Positions 19,408 through 29,562 of a stretch of 64,000 nt of DNA are shown here, piece by piece. The position numbers and the translations under genes were made by a program. The stretch is from contig NZ_JAAGWD010000003.1 in assembly GCF_010686685.1 (NCBI RefSeq), positions 62,001 to 126,000 of the forward strand, given 5' to 3'. How positions within the stretch are numbered: the first letter of the stretch is position 1; every line of letters begins with the position of its first letter. The stretch comes from Pontibacter burrus. GTDB taxonomy: Bacteria; Bacteroidota; Bacteroidia; Cytophagales; Hymenobacteraceae. The notes beneath the pieces were generated by a model. That model was given only the letters and a program-made list of their open reading frames with translations, was not told where the DNA came from and made no database searches.

Positions 19408-19413
19408 ATCGCT

Positions 19414-21165
19414 TCAGCGATCAATGTCTGCCAGCACGTAATCCATGGCTCCGAGTATAGACAGCAGGTCGGCTACAGTGTACCCTTTGCTGATGTAAGG
19501 GAGCATTTGCATGTGCGGGAACGATGGAGTCCGGATGCGTACCCGGTACGGCGATGTGTTGCCGTCGCTGGTCAGGTAATAGCCGTTGGCTCCTTTGGTT
19601 GCTTCTATGCAGCTCATCGCTTCGCCGGAAGGTATAACCGGGCCCCAACTCACTCCTAAAAAATGCGTAATGAGCGTTTCAATATCATGCATGGTGTTTT
19701 TCTTGACTGGTGGCGTGGTAAGCGGATGATCTGATTTGAATGGACCAGCCGGCATATTTTTCAGGCATTGCTCCACTATCCGAAGGCTCTGACGCATTTC
19801 GGCTACACGAACCACAGCGCGGTCGTAACAGTCGCCGTTGTTGCCAACTGGTATATCAAAATCAAACAGTTCGTAGCCAGAGTAAGGCCGCTTTTTACGG
19901 AAGTCCCAGTCCATGCCGCAGGCTCGCAGGTTTGGTCCGGTTACACCCCATTCTATGGCTTCTTCGGCGGTAAAAATGCCTATGCCTACTGTGCGGGCTT
20001 TGAAGATGCTGTTCTTCATTACCATGGCATCGTATTCTTTCAGCCGCTTCGGGAAGTAATCTATAAAGCTTTGTACCAGCTTCTCCCAGCCTATTGGCAG
20101 GTCTTGGGCTACACCGCCGATTCTGAACCAGTTAGGGTGCATGCGTCCGCCACAGATACCTTCGATGATATCAAAGATCTTTTCACGGTCTGAGAACATG
20201 TAGAAAACAGGGGAGAGTTGGCCTATGTCCTGTGCAAAAGTACCGTACCACACCAGGTGGCTGGCAATCCGGAAGAGTTCGCAAAGCATGACGCGGATAT
20301 ACTTTACTCGTTCCGGCACTTCTATACCTGCCAGTTTCTCCACTCCCTGCAGGTAGGCCAGGTTGTTCATCACACCACCCAGATAATCCACTCTATCAGT
20401 GTAAGGAATATAAGTGTGCCATGACTGGCGTTCGCCCATTTTCTCTGCCCCACGGTGGTGGAAACCAATGTCCGGAATGGCATCTACTATATCTTCACCA
20501 TCTAACTGAAGTATAATCCGGAGGACGCCGTGCGTGCCGGGGTGCTGCGGACCAATGTTCAGGAACATGAAGTCACTGTCATCGGAGTGGCGCTGCAGTC
20601 CCCATTCTTCCGGATGGAATTTAAGTGCTGCCTGCTCCAGGTCTACTTTGTCGTCATACAGCTGGAAAGGACCCATTTCAGTAGCGCGGGCCGGGTGCTC
20701 TTTGCGGAGTGGATGGCCCACCCAGGTGCGGGGCATCAATATGCGCGACAGGTGTGGATGACCGGAAAAACGAATGCCGAACATGTCGTATACTTCGCGC
20801 TCGTACCAGTTGGCATTAGCCCACAGGCCGCTTATACTTGGCGCCGTCGGGAAATCACCTACCAAGGCTACTTTTAAGCGAATAAACTCGTTGCGAGGGA
20901 AAGAAAACAGGTGGTAAACCAGCGTGAAGCTGGATTTTGGAACATGATTAGCACCACGGTTTTTGGTCCGCTCATCAATAGCCGTCAGGTCAAACAGCAG
21001 CTTAAACGGCTCGGCCACTTCATTTTTCAGGAAGGTCAGCACATCCACAATTTTATCCATCGGCATCCAAAGCGTGAGCATCTCATCTCTGGTTGTCTGC
21101 TGCGTGAAGGTATCTTCGCCGAAGCGCGCCTGTAGCTGTAATAATGTGCTGCTGTTGTTTTCCAT
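19414..21165 (-). CDS. nuoCD: Fused NADH-quinone oxidoreductase subunits C and D
   Basis: A 583-residue fusion. NuoC covers about 1-165 ([19 protein letters not shown] and [16 protein letters not shown] are its signatures) and NuoD about 195-583, starting at [15 protein letters not shown], with the quinone-site loop HPGTHG and [15 protein letters not shown]. NuoD with NuoB shapes the quinone-reduction site. C and D are also fused in Escherichia coli, whereas many bacteria keep them apart. The frame is continuous through the joint, with no sign of a sequencing frameshift. It is flanked by a DUF4242 gene upstream and by repeats downstream. Confidence 0.97.
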   Translation of the reverse strand: MENNSSTLLQLQARFGEDTFTQQTTRDEMLTLWMPMDKIVDVLTFLKNEVAEPFKLLFDLTAIDERTKNRGANHVPKSSFTLVYHLFSFPRNEFIRLKVALVGDFPTAPSISGLWANANWYEREVYDMFGIRFSGHPHLSRILMPRTWVGHPLRKEHPARATEMGPFQLYDDKVDLEQAALKFHPEEWGLQRHSDDSDFMFLNIGPQHPGTHGVLRIILQLDGEDIVDAIPDIGFHHRGAEKMGERQSWHTYIPYTDRVDYLGGVMNNLAYLQGVEKLAGIEVPERVKYIRVMLCELFRIASHLVWYGTFAQDIGQLSPVFYMFSDREKIFDIIEGICGGRMHPNWFRIGGVAQDLPIGWEKLVQSFIDYFPKRLKEYDAMVMKNSIFKARTVGIGIFTAEEAIEWGVTGPNLRACGMDWDFRKKRPYSGYELFDFDIPVGNNGDCYDRAVVRVAEMRQSLRIVEQCLKNMPAGPFKSDHPLTTPPVKKNTMHDIETLITHFLGVSWGPVIPSGEAMSCIEATKGANGYYLTSDGNTSPYRVRIRTPSFPHMQMLPYISKGYTVADLLSILGAMDYVLADIDR

Positions 21166-21261
21166 GGCCAGGTTCTTTAATTGAGGGGACCAGTAAGTTG
21201 TTAACTCATGCTAAATCTATAGTTGCTTTATTATGGTAAATATGTTCGTTGTTATACCTGC

Positions 21262-21534
21262 TTATTCTGCCGTAACCGGATCGATGATAGTCTTCACTTC
21301 GCTTACTGAGTCTGCCGGGAAACCGCCTTTGCGCGCATGTTCACGTACCATTTCTTCATTGGGCGCATTATATATGCAGTAAATCTTGTCGCCTGTTACA
21401 TAGCTTTGCACCCACTGTATCTGCGGCCCCATGTCCTGCAGCACACCGTTCGAGGTCTGAGAAATCTTTTTTAATTCTTCGGCAGATAAATTACCTGCTC
21501 CCGGAATAGCGCGCTCAATTACATACTTAGGCAT
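21262..21534 (-). CDS. DUF4242 small protein inside the nuo locus
   Basis: A 90-residue soluble protein that fits the DUF4242 family (start MPKYVIERAIPGAGNLS, then the WVQSYVTGDKIYCIY core). Some relatives, such as the Streptomyces SCO4226 protein, have been described as nickel-binding; the family otherwise lacks a firm function. It has no signal peptide. It is placed between nuoB and nuoCD on the same strand, with gaps of 134 and 96 bases, which would put it in the same transcript if read-through occurs. The role in complex I is unknown and may be none. Confidence 0.85.
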   Translation of the reverse strand: MPKYVIERAIPGAGNLSAEELKKISQTSNGVLQDMGPQIQWVQSYVTGDKIYCIYNAPNEEMVREHARKGGFPADSVSEVKTIIDPVTAE

Positions 21535-21668
21535 AGGTTTATATTTTTATAGTTTTACAGACACTGTGTGGTCGGTATTCGCTTTAAACAACTATAGTTT
21601 CAAAGCGGAGACGCAGCGTAGTGCATCTCTACATTCCCAACTCTTTAACTCCTAAACGCTCAAACTAC

Positions 21669-22307
21669 CTATAGTTCATCCGGAGACCTGAACTCTGTCA
21701 TCTCGTCCCAACGTTCGCGTTTGCGTGCTTTCACATCTTTTTTTTCTGGTTTTATTACACCTTGGTCTCCGATGGTCCAGCTAAGTGGCCTACGCTCTTT
21801 GCCTACGCTTTCAGCCAGCAGCATCAGCCCTTCCATAAAAGCATCGGGGCGGGGAGGACAGCCGGGTACGTACACATCTACAGGTAAAAATTTATCCACG
21901 CCCTGCACCACACTATAGATATCGTACATACCGCCGGAGTTAGCGCAGGAGCCCATCGATATCACCCATTTCGGTTCCATCATCTGCTCATGCAAGCGCT
22001 TGATGATCGGGGCCATTTTAATGAAGACCGTACCGGCAATGATCATGATATCTGCTTCGCGGGGAGTACCACGGATAACTTCTGCACCAAAGCGGGCCAC
22101 ATCATACTTGGGCGTCATGGAAGTAGCCATCTCTACAAAACAACAACTCAAACCAAAATGGAACGGCCACATGGAGTTTTTGCGACCCCAGGCTATCAGA
22201 TCCTGCACAGTGGTAAGCATGATACTTTGCTGCACGGTTTCTTCGTAAGAGCTGTTGCCCTTCACGGTATTGGCAGGTTCTTCCGGTTTACTAAGCCACC
22301 ATTTCAT
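21669..22307 (-). CDS. nuoB: NADH-quinone oxidoreductase subunit B
   Basis: A 212-residue subunit holding cluster N2, the last iron-sulfur cluster before quinone. The ligands are the tandem Cys55-Cys56 in LSCCFVEMA, Cys121 in [10 protein letters not shown] and Cys150 in VPGCPPRPD. The C-terminal tail after about residue 180 is charged and longer than the family core. It lies 134 bases downstream of nuoA. Confidence 0.97.
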   Translation of the reverse strand: MKWWLSKPEEPANTVKGNSSYEETVQQSIMLTTVQDLIAWGRKNSMWPFHFGLSCCFVEMATSMTPKYDVARFGAEVIRGTPREADIMIIAGTVFIKMAPIIKRLHEQMMEPKWVISMGSCANSGGMYDIYSVVQGVDKFLPVDVYVPGCPPRPDAFMEGLMLLAESVGKERRPLSWTIGDQGVIKPEKKDVKARKRERWDEMTEFRSPDEL

Positions 22308-22441
22308 AGGCGTAGAGGTTTGGTGTTTATCGTTTCGTTAGTGCATCAGGGTGAGGTGTTTGTGTTGTTATTCGTTGCGCGTTGTTCGTTAATCGAACTA
22401 TAGATTTTATGTCTTTTGTCAAGTAGTCCTTTGTCAGGCAA

Positions 22442-22870
22442 TCAAAAAGCAGGCTTCTGCATGCGTTTGTAAGCTGCCAGTATTTTCTTTCCATCCGGGC
22501 CGAAATCCAGTGCGCCCATGCGCCATTCGTAAACCAGTACTACCACCAGCATCACCATAAATATGGCCACGCCGGCATAGCCATACCAGCCCAGCTCACG
22601 GAAAGCGATAGCCCATGAAAGTATGAAAACGGTTTCCACGTCAAATATCACAAAGAGCATAGCCACCATATAAAACTGAGAGGAGAAACGGATACGGGCG
22701 GAGCCTTCGCTAACTATACCGCCTTCGTAAGGCTCTGTCATGGCGCGGCCTTTGCCACGCTGACCCAGCACATACGACAGGCCAAGTATAACTCCTACCA
22801 GGCTTAACACTATAGCGCCGTATACCAGCAGGGGCCACAGCGGCACGTTATTTACTTCTGAAGCGTCCAT
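22442..22870 (-). CDS. nuoA: NADH-quinone oxidoreductase subunit A
   Basis: A 142-residue three-helix membrane subunit next to NuoH. The first loop, TEPYEGGIVSEGSARIRFS, matches the family but carries Gly where many homologues have Cys in the YECG motif (the ND3 active/deactive loop cysteine). FYMVAMLFVIFDVETVFILSW is the second helix with the conserved acidic pair. It is the first gene of the nuo locus, 44 bases after the CBS-domain gene on the same strand. Confidence 0.96.
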   Translation of the reverse strand: MDASEVNNVPLWPLLVYGAIVLSLVGVILGLSYVLGQRGKGRAMTEPYEGGIVSEGSARIRFSSQFYMVAMLFVIFDVETVFILSWAIAFRELGWYGYAGVAIFMVMLVVVLVYEWRMGALDFGPDGKKILAAYKRMQKPAF

Positions 22871-22914
22871 AGCGTTTCTGGTTTCATACTACACGCAACT
22901 ATAGAATCGGGTAC

Positions 22915-23352
22915 TTATTCCTGGTGGCCGGTAATGTAATGTTCCAGCTCTCCTATAATGAATTTCTGCTCTTCTATCATGTATTTTACAATATCACCGA
23001 TAGAGACGATGCCAACCAGGTTGTTATTATCAAAAACCGGCAGGTGCCGGATGTATTTGCTTGTCATGAGAGCCATGCATTGCTCCATGGTCGTGTCGGG
23101 GGTAACAGTAACGGGGTGCTCACTCATGATCTCCTTCACAAGGGTTTCTTTCGATGATTTGCCTTTCAGGATTACTTTCCGGGCATAATCACGTTCGGTA
23201 ATAATGCCGCAAAACCGGCCATTATCCAACACTACCAGCGAACCCACATGGTTTTCTTCCATGTTTTCAAGCGCACTGTAAACGGTGGTTTCCGGACTTA
23301 CAGAAAGAACATCGCCTTGTTTCTTCTGTAAAATGCATCGAACGGTTCCCAT
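22915..23352 (-). CDS. CBS-domain protein
   Basis: A 145-residue protein made of two CBS domains (about 8-62 and 74-132), a Bateman module that usually binds adenosyl nucleotides. Motifs such as GIITERDYARKVI and HLPVFDNNNLVGIVSIGDIVKYM are typical, and there is no catalytic or DNA-binding partner domain. Stand-alone CBS pairs often act as energy sensors binding AMP, ATP or NADH. It lies just upstream of nuoA on the same strand and could be in the same transcript; a regulatory link to respiration is inference. Confidence 0.9.
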   Translation of the reverse strand: MGTVRCILQKKQGDVLSVSPETTVYSALENMEENHVGSLVVLDNGRFCGIITERDYARKVILKGKSSKETLVKEIMSEHPVTVTPDTTMEQCMALMTSKYIRHLPVFDNNNLVGIVSIGDIVKYMIEEQKFIIGELEHYITGHQE

Positions 23353-23631
23353 ACTTCCCCCTTCTATTAATAAATTGATTTGGATATGTAGGGTTGTATA
23401 CGGTTATAATAAAAAAAGGTCAAAAAATTATAAGCTAAATACTTTTTGTTGCACGCTTATTATAACATCACTTTGTAAAGTCATTTATAGAGGTAACTGT
23501 CTGATTTATAAAACACTGTTGTAGCGGCCAACTATAGTGTGCTAACTATTTGAAAGCAATAAAGTATATGAAGGGTGTTTTGTATTAATTGGAGAGCGTC
23601 TCTCTTCATTTCTAAAGCTTATAGTTAATTT
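23353..23631. other. Divergent intergenic region between the CBS gene and glgX
   Basis: A 279-base AT-rich gap between divergently read genes that must hold promoters in both directions. One ACTATAG motif lies near 23531. I see no clear TAnnTTTG element near either start and no gene. Confidence 0.5.
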
Positions 23632-25809
23632 ATGAGTCTACCTATATATCCGGGGCAACCTTATCCGCTGGGCGCAACCTGGGATGGTGCAGGTGTGAAC
23701 TTTGCACTGTATGCCGATAATGCCACCGGCGTAGAGCTTTGTCTGTTTGATGACATAACAAGCGAACAGGAATATGTTAAGATAAAAATGGTAGAGCGTA
23801 CGCACCAGATCTGGCATACTTATGTGCCGGACCTGGGGCCTGGACAACTATATGGTTACCGGGTACAAGGACCGTACGACCCATCCAACGGGCATCGGTT
23901 TAACGCCAACAAACTACTCCTGGACCCTTATGCAAAAGCTATTTCCGGGCCAGTAGAGTGGCACGACTCCCTGTTTGGGTACAAAGTTGGTGACCCGAAA
24001 GAAGACCTGAGCTTTAGCGAAACAGACAGTGCTCCCTTTCTGCCAAAAGCTGTTGTAATCGATCCTAATTTCGACTGGGAGGGAGATAAACCACCCAAAA
24101 CACCTTATTTTAAGTCAGTTATATACGAAACCCATGTAAAGGGCTTTACTTACCTGCACCCCGATATACCCGAGGAAATACGGGGAACCTATGCCGGCCT
24201 GGCACATCCTGTAACTATAAAATATCTGCAGGACTTAGGCATTACCGCTATAGAACTGATGCCGGTACACCATTTCATAAAAGACCGCCACCTTGCCGAA
24301 AAAGGCCTCACCAACTACTGGGGCTATAATTCGATCGGTTTTTTTGCGCCGGATGTTCGCTATAGCAGCAGTGGCACCCTGGGTGAGCAGGTAGTGGAGT
24401 TTAAGAACATGGTAAAAGCATTCCATAAAGCAGGCATAGAGGTGATACTGGATGTAGTATATAACCATACGGCTGAAGGAAACCATATGGGGCCAACGCT
24501 ATCCTTTAAAGGAGTCGACAATGCATCTTATTATCGCTTAACAGAGGAAGATAAGCGCTTTTATATGGACTATACCGGAACAGGTAACACCTTGAACTCC
24601 AGTTTGCCAAGTGTACTGCGACTCATCATGGACAGCCTGCGTTACTGGATTCTGGATATGCATGTGGACGGTTTCCGTTTTGACCTGGCTTCCACACTTG
24701 CCCGCGAACTGCACGAAGTAGATAGGCTGGGATCATTTTTCGACATCATACACCAGGACCCGGTTATATCCCAGGTTAAATTAATTGCTGAACCCTGGGA
24801 TGTAGGGGAAGGTGGCTACCAGGTTGGTAACTTTCCGCCCGGCTGGACCGAGTGGAACGGCAAGTACCGCGACTGCATGCGGGATTACTGGCGTGGTGCC
24901 GAAAGTATGCTGGCTGAGTTTGCAGAACGCTTTACGGGTAGCTCGGACCTGTATCAGGATGACTACAGACGCCCAACTGCTAGTATTAATTTTATAACCG
25001 CTCACGACGGGTTTACGCTGCACGACCTGGTATCTTATAACGAGAAACACAACGAGGCCAACGGTGAGAACAACCAGGATGGCGAAAGTCACAATCGTTC
25101 GTGGAACTGTGGCGCAGAAGGCCCAACTGAGGATAAAACTATAGTTGAACTGCGCCAGCTCCAGAAACGCAACTTCCTGACCACCCTGTTTTTGTCGCAG
25201 GGGGTGCCGATGCTGGTAGCCGGCGACGAAATTAGCCGCACGCAGCAAGGCAACAATAACGCTTATTGCCAAGACAATGAAATCTCGTGGGTTAACTGGG
25301 AAAAGGCTGACAAAGAAATGCTGGAATTTACACGGAAGCTGATCCAGCTCCGCAAGGAGCATCCGGTTTTCTGCCGTCGTCGCTGGTTTCAGGGAGTACC
25401 TATAAAAGGGCTGGGCGTAGAGGATATTGCCTGGTTTTTACCCGAAGGAACCGAAATGACAGATGAGCACTGGAACCACGATTTCGCAAAATCGCTGGCA
25501 GTTTACATGAACGGACATGGGTTGCGCAGTGTAGGCCCCAAAGGGGAAGTAATTCTGGATGATGATTTTTACGTGATCTTTAATGCGTACCATGAGCCCT
25601 TGAAATTCAAGCTTCCGCCCGAAAAGTATGGCTCTAAGTGGGTGAAACTGATTGATACAACAACGGGGCAGGTAGGCGAAGAAGGAAAGGTGTATGCCGC
25701 AGGTAAAACACTGGAAGTTGGAGGCAGATCGGTGGTATTGCTGCATTCTAAAACAGAAAAGAAGCCCAAAGTAGCAGCCCGGGCACACAAGGAAGGAGTA
25801 AAAATGTAA
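23632..25809 (+). CDS. glgX: Glycogen debranching enzyme, GH13 family
   Basis: A 725-residue isoamylase-type enzyme that hydrolyses alpha-1,6 branches of glycogen or limit dextrins. A CBM48-like domain lies at about 8-105, followed by the (beta/alpha)8 barrel. The catalytic residues are Asp351 (nucleophile, in [10 protein letters not shown]), Glu387 (acid/base, LIAEPWD) and Asp459 (ITAHDGFTL). The last 150 residues form the C-terminal beta domain and a basic tail. No signal peptide, so cytoplasmic. No other glg gene is nearby. A hairpin follows at 25815-25857. Confidence 0.96.
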   Translation: MSLPIYPGQPYPLGATWDGAGVNFALYADNATGVELCLFDDITSEQEYVKIKMVERTHQIWHTYVPDLGPGQLYGYRVQGPYDPSNGHRFNANKLLLDPYAKAISGPVEWHDSLFGYKVGDPKEDLSFSETDSAPFLPKAVVIDPNFDWEGDKPPKTPYFKSVIYETHVKGFTYLHPDIPEEIRGTYAGLAHPVTIKYLQDLGITAIELMPVHHFIKDRHLAEKGLTNYWGYNSIGFFAPDVRYSSSGTLGEQVVEFKNMVKAFHKAGIEVILDVVYNHTAEGNHMGPTLSFKGVDNASYYRLTEEDKRFYMDYTGTGNTLNSSLPSVLRLIMDSLRYWILDMHVDGFRFDLASTLARELHEVDRLGSFFDIIHQDPVISQVKLIAEPWDVGEGGYQVGNFPPGWTEWNGKYRDCMRDYWRGAESMLAEFAERFTGSSDLYQDDYRRPTASINFITAHDGFTLHDLVSYNEKHNEANGENNQDGESHNRSWNCGAEGPTEDKTIVELRQLQKRNFLTTLFLSQGVPMLVAGDEISRTQQGNNNAYCQDNEISWVNWEKADKEMLEFTRKLIQLRKEHPVFCRRRWFQGVPIKGLGVEDIAWFLPEGTEMTDEHWNHDFAKSLAVYMNGHGLRSVGPKGEVILDDDFYVIFNAYHEPLKFKLPPEKYGSKWVKLIDTTTGQVGEEGKVYAAGKTLEVGGRSVVLLHSKTEKKPKVAARAHKEGVKM

Positions 25810-25814
25810 TCGGT

Positions 25815-25857
25815 AAATTGGCAATTGCTTCGGTTTTAAAGGAGTAATTGCCAATTT
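25815..25857 (+). terminator. Hairpin between glgX and the DUF4268 gene
   Basis: A perfect 12-bp stem (AAATTGGCAATT at 25815-25826 with AATTGCCAATTT at 25846-25857) has a short T-run at its end and only 6 bases before the next ATG. The loop holds AAAGGAG, a good Shine-Dalgarno match but somewhat far (about 20 bases) from the start. It could be a terminator, or a structure limiting translation of the next gene. Confidence 0.65.
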
Positions 25858-25863
25858 TGCTTT

Positions 25864-26325
25864 ATGTATACACGCGAACAGGCATCTCAGCTACGGCAGG
25901 CTTTCTGGACTACCTTTGGGCAATACATTTCTCCACAACTGTCAGCAGAAGGTTACCGCACCAACTGGTCTAACTATAAGACCGGTTTTAAGCACGTGTA
26001 CTTCCGGATGCGCGCCGAAAAGAAAACCGCAACAATAAGCATCGAACTCACCCACCCGGACCCGGAAATTCAGGAGCTCTACTTTGAGCAGTTCCTGGAG
26101 TTGAAAACCCTACTCCACGAAACGCTTAGCGAGGAATGGGAGTGGGAGTTGCATGGCATGGATGATGAAGGCAGAACGATAAGTCGCATCTACAAAGAGA
26201 TTTCTCCGGTAAACGTTTTTAACAAGGAAGACTGGTCTGAACTGATTTCTTTCTTCAAACCAAGGATCATTGCATTGGATGAGTTCTGGAGTGATGCGAA
26301 GTATAGTTTTGATGCGTTGAAGTAA
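25864..26325 (+). CDS. DUF4268 domain protein
   Basis: A 153-residue soluble protein whose whole length matches the DUF4268 type, with REQASQLRQAFWTTFGQY near the start and KHVYFRMRAEKKTATISIEL in the core. The fold has been compared with restriction-endonuclease-like proteins in some larger members, but this short stand-alone form shows no obvious catalytic set, and I assign no function. It follows glgX by 54 bases. Confidence 0.85.
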   Translation: MYTREQASQLRQAFWTTFGQYISPQLSAEGYRTNWSNYKTGFKHVYFRMRAEKKTATISIELTHPDPEIQELYFEQFLELKTLLHETLSEEWEWELHGMDDEGRTISRIYKEISPVNVFNKEDWSELISFFKPRIIALDEFWSDAKYSFDALK

Positions 26326-26333
26326 GAGCATTT

Positions 26334-26870
26334 TTGTCATGTCGAGTGTAGTCGAGACATCTTATGTGTCCTTTTCTGCATTGTCATTTCGAACACAGTG
26401 AGAAATCTATCTCAAATTATAATTAAAGTCATCATTCTATAGCTAACTATAACTGCAAACAAGCAGTTTGTGCTATAGTTACTACTTATCCTGGGAGCTC
26501 TATCGGCCTATAGTGCTATAGTTTGCTTTGGTGCGCTCACGGCCGCGGGACCCCGTCTTTGGGCATCGCGCGGTGTACATTTCTTTTGCTCCTGCGTCGC
26601 AATGCCTGACGGCACCAGAAATCTACAAGGCGCTCAACCCAAAGACTGAAATCTTTCGATAGCTATAGTTTCTATAGTTTGATAAACTATAGCTCGTAGC
26701 CTTCTCGTGGTAGTAGTTCCTAGGGGCAGGCTGCGCCTGCCTGCTCGTAGCCTGTAACTATAAAACTGTAGCTCAAACTATAGTAAAAGCCGAAAATTCC
26801 CCGCCTTAGACAAGGAGGGGTTAGGGGTGGTTGGACCAACGCCAAATATAGAATGGAAGCTTCAACTATA
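26334..26870. repeat. Intergenic repeat island B
   Basis: This gap of 583 bases between two convergent genes has no gene. In order it holds a TGTCATGTCGAG...GTCGAGACATC element (26337-26362), a TGTCATTTCGA...GAGAAATCTATC arm (26382-26412), the 175-bp module (26488-26664), a run of ACTATAG motifs (26664-26696), a GGCAGGCTGCGCCTGCC palindrome (26725-26741), and a CCCCGCCTTAGACAAGGAGGGG element with GGGGTGG (about 26798-26832). The module order is that of islands A, C and D. Confidence 0.85.
26488..26664 (+). repeat. 175-bp interspersed module, copy B
   Basis: It carries the shared blocks CCTGGGAGCT, TTTGGTGCGCTCACGGCCGC, CCCCGTCTTTGGGCATCGCG, TGCCTGACGGCACC and GGCGCTCAACCCAAAGACTG. The middle (GGTGTACATTTCTTTTG and AGAAATCTACAAGGCG) matches copy D, not A or C. 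The pair GTCTTTGGG/CCCAAAGAC is intact. Its reading frame shifts relative to copy D, which argues against conserved coding. Confidence 0.85.
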
Positions 26871-26908
26871 GCAAACTCTAATCCTGCAAATCCCGGTTCA
26901 GACAAACC

Positions 26909-29383
26909 TTACTCCCCACGTCGTTCCTTCCGTTCACGTTTGCGTTCTTCGCGGCGTTTTTTTCGTTCTTCTTTCCAGTCTTTAAAAGTGTCTTTCACCT
27001 TTTCACCCACATTATCGAACAGCCTGTCGAAAAAGCCTTTGTGTGGTGGCTCTTCCCGGAAAGAGGCACAGTCTACCAAAGTTTGCAGGTAAGGCGATAA
27101 CTCCGGGAACTGACTTTTATAGTAGCCGACATAAGCCGGGTCCACAGCTACACGCTTTGTGAAATCACCCCAGATTGGCAGCGCTGTATTAGAACCCTGA
27201 CCTAATGCTAAGGTACGGAACCTGACTTTCGGACTCTCTGCACCCACCCAAACACCGGTCACCAGGTTAGGCGTGATGCCGATAAACCAGCCGTCGGCGT
27301 GGTCTTGCGTCGTGCCGGTTTTGCCGGCTATATCCATTTGTAAACCAAACTGCGTGCGTAGCTTGGCAGCACTTCCTTCTTCCACCACACCCTGCATCAG
27401 GTGCAGCATAATAGCCGCATTCGATTTGGAGATAGCGCGTTTCAGGTGGCTGTCGTTGCGATGCTCGCGTAGTACTTTGCCGCTGCGGTCGGTAATTTTG
27501 CTTATGTAAACTGGTTCTACTCTGTACCCCTGGTTGGCTATAGTTGCATAGGCATTCACCATCTCCAGTAATGACAGATCTGCTACACCAAGGGCCAGCG
27601 CAGGTACTTGCGGGATTTCACTTTGAATACCCATGCGCTCCGCCAAATCCACTACTTTGTTCACACCAGTTTTCATCATTACCTGCGCTGAGACCGTGTT
27701 TACAGAATGGGCCAATCCGCCACGCATCGTATACTCGCCGCCATATTGCTCACTCGCATTTCGCGGCGACCAGTCATCGTATTCTGGGTAAGTAATGCGC
27801 TCGTTCGGGAACCAGGTGCATGGCGCTACGCCACGTTCCAGTGCAGCGGCGTAAACGATGGGTTTAAACGTAGAGCCCACCTGGCGTTTCGAGCGGACGT
27901 GATCGTACTTGAACACATGATGGTTTATGCCGCCTACCCAGGCTTTTATCTCGCCAGTGTACGGGTCCATCGAGAGCAAACCGGCATTCAGGAATTTCTG
28001 GTAATAGGCCAGCGAGTCCATCGGCGACATATTGCGTTGGCTGGTACCCTGCCAGCTGAATACGCTCATTGGGCGTTCCTCCCGGAAAGCTTCTATGATC
28101 TCAGCATCGGTTTTGCCATTGGCTTTTGCCTTTTTGTAGCGGTCGGTGCGGCGCATGGCTTCCTGCAGAAAGTTTGCATCGCGGCCCCATGGGTTGCGGC
28201 CTTTCCAGTGGGCATCGAACGTGCGTTGCAATGCAGCCATTTTATTGCGAACGGCTTTTTCGGCGTGTGCCTGCATGCCGGCATCTATCGTTGTATAGAT
28301 CTTTAGCCCATCGGTGTACAGGTTGTAGGGCTCGCCGTTTTTCTTCTTTTTAGATGCTGCCCAATCAACCAATTCCAGGCGGAGCTGCTCCCGGAAATAG
28401 GGTGCCATGCCGTCGTTATGGTTCGTTACCTTATAGTCTAGTTTCAGCGGTTTCTTCTTCAGTTCTTCGGCTTTGTCGGCTTCCAGGTAACCATACTTCA
28501 CCATCTGGCTCAGCACGACATTGCGGCGGATTTTCGATTTTTCCGGGTTCAGGCGCGGGTTGTAAGTGGTAGTAGCTTTCAGCATACCTATCAGGACGGC
28601 TGCTTCTTCGGTCTTCAGGTCTGCTGCTGATTTATTGAAAAAACGACTCGAAGCCCGCTCAATGCCATACAGGTTTCCACCCATTGGCACCGTATTCAGG
28701 TATAGTTCCAGCAGCTCTTCTTTACTATAAATACCTTCCAGTTTGCGGGCAATAATTATCTCGCGCAGCTTGTTTACCGGCATATCCCAGAACCAGTAAT
28801 TTTTACGCGGGTACAGATTCTTAGCCAGCTGCTGACTAAGCGTTGAGCCACCGCCGGCGCTCTGGTCCTGCATTAAAATAGATTTAACTATAACACGGCC
28901 CAGGCTGCGCACATCAACCCCGGCATGCTCATAAAAACGGGCATCTTCTGTAGCGATTAAGGCATGAATTGCAGCAGGGGCAATGTCGGTGTATTTTACG
29001 TTAGTGCGGTCCTGTATGTAATAGCGGCCCAGCAGCACTCCGTCAGCAGAGTATACTTCCGAAGCCGTGTTGTTCTGTACCGATTTCAGTTCGTTGCGTG
29101 AGGGCATGGCACCCATCGCGCCCATGTATACCAGCAGGTAAAAAAACGTGAAAAGCAGCACAAGGTACAGGCCGGTCCGGTATGCAATACGAAGCATCGA
29201 TCTGCGGTCGCGGCGCCAGTTAAACGTGCTGAGTCTTGCCCATTTCTGCTTCCAGTAAGCTATAGTTAGTTTGGGTTTCTGGCTCCTGAAAAAGGCCGAC
29301 CACTCCACCTTCATAAATCTGGCAAGTGGCTCCAGGATGCCGATAACGATAAGTCTGATTAATTTTAAAAGCGCTCGCTTCAT
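26909..29383 (-). CDS. Class A penicillin-binding protein (PBP1a type)
   Basis: An 824-residue bifunctional peptidoglycan synthase. A cytoplasmic N-terminal segment of about 70 residues precedes one membrane helix (about 72-95). The glycosyltransferase (GT51) domain has Glu146 in ATEDARFYEH and the motif GGSTLSQQLAKNLYP. The transpeptidase domain has the acylated Ser504 in VGSTFKP, SVN in AHSVNTVS, and KTG in AGKTGTTQ. The last 30 residues are very rich in Lys, Arg and Glu. The longer cytoplasmic N terminus and charged tail are common in Bacteroidota homologues. It is transcribed alone. Confidence 0.96.
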   Translation of the reverse strand: MKRALLKLIRLIVIGILEPLARFMKVEWSAFFRSQKPKLTIAYWKQKWARLSTFNWRRDRRSMLRIAYRTGLYLVLLFTFFYLLVYMGAMGAMPSRNELKSVQNNTASEVYSADGVLLGRYYIQDRTNVKYTDIAPAAIHALIATEDARFYEHAGVDVRSLGRVIVKSILMQDQSAGGGSTLSQQLAKNLYPRKNYWFWDMPVNKLREIIIARKLEGIYSKEELLELYLNTVPMGGNLYGIERASSRFFNKSAADLKTEEAAVLIGMLKATTTYNPRLNPEKSKIRRNVVLSQMVKYGYLEADKAEELKKKPLKLDYKVTNHNDGMAPYFREQLRLELVDWAASKKKKNGEPYNLYTDGLKIYTTIDAGMQAHAEKAVRNKMAALQRTFDAHWKGRNPWGRDANFLQEAMRRTDRYKKAKANGKTDAEIIEAFREERPMSVFSWQGTSQRNMSPMDSLAYYQKFLNAGLLSMDPYTGEIKAWVGGINHHVFKYDHVRSKRQVGSTFKPIVYAAALERGVAPCTWFPNERITYPEYDDWSPRNASEQYGGEYTMRGGLAHSVNTVSAQVMMKTGVNKVVDLAERMGIQSEIPQVPALALGVADLSLLEMVNAYATIANQGYRVEPVYISKITDRSGKVLREHRNDSHLKRAISKSNAAIMLHLMQGVVEEGSAAKLRTQFGLQMDIAGKTGTTQDHADGWFIGITPNLVTGVWVGAESPKVRFRTLALGQGSNTALPIWGDFTKRVAVDPAYVGYYKSQFPELSPYLQTLVDCASFREEPPHKGFFDRLFDNVGEKVKDTFKDWKEERKKRREERKRERKERRGE

Positions 29384-29562
29384 TTAGTCTGTTAAATTCA
29401 CTGCCAGCAACTATAGTTTTAATTCTGGCAGTCGGCAGGTATCACACAAATACTGCGCCATATCCGGGCCCGGTTAGTAACGTAAATGCCGGCAAAATTG
29501 TGCAATTAAACTTTAAATTCTGTTGATGTGGTACGTATCTATAAGGCAACTATAACCTGACG

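Noticed and set aside
24781-25362. A long - strand open frame of 193 codons opposite glgX
   Set aside because: It lies fully opposite well-conserved catalytic sequence of glgX and has no recognisable domain.
27707-28306. A + strand frame of 199 codons opposite the penicillin-binding protein gene
   Set aside because: Antisense to the conserved transpeptidase region, with no motif of its own.
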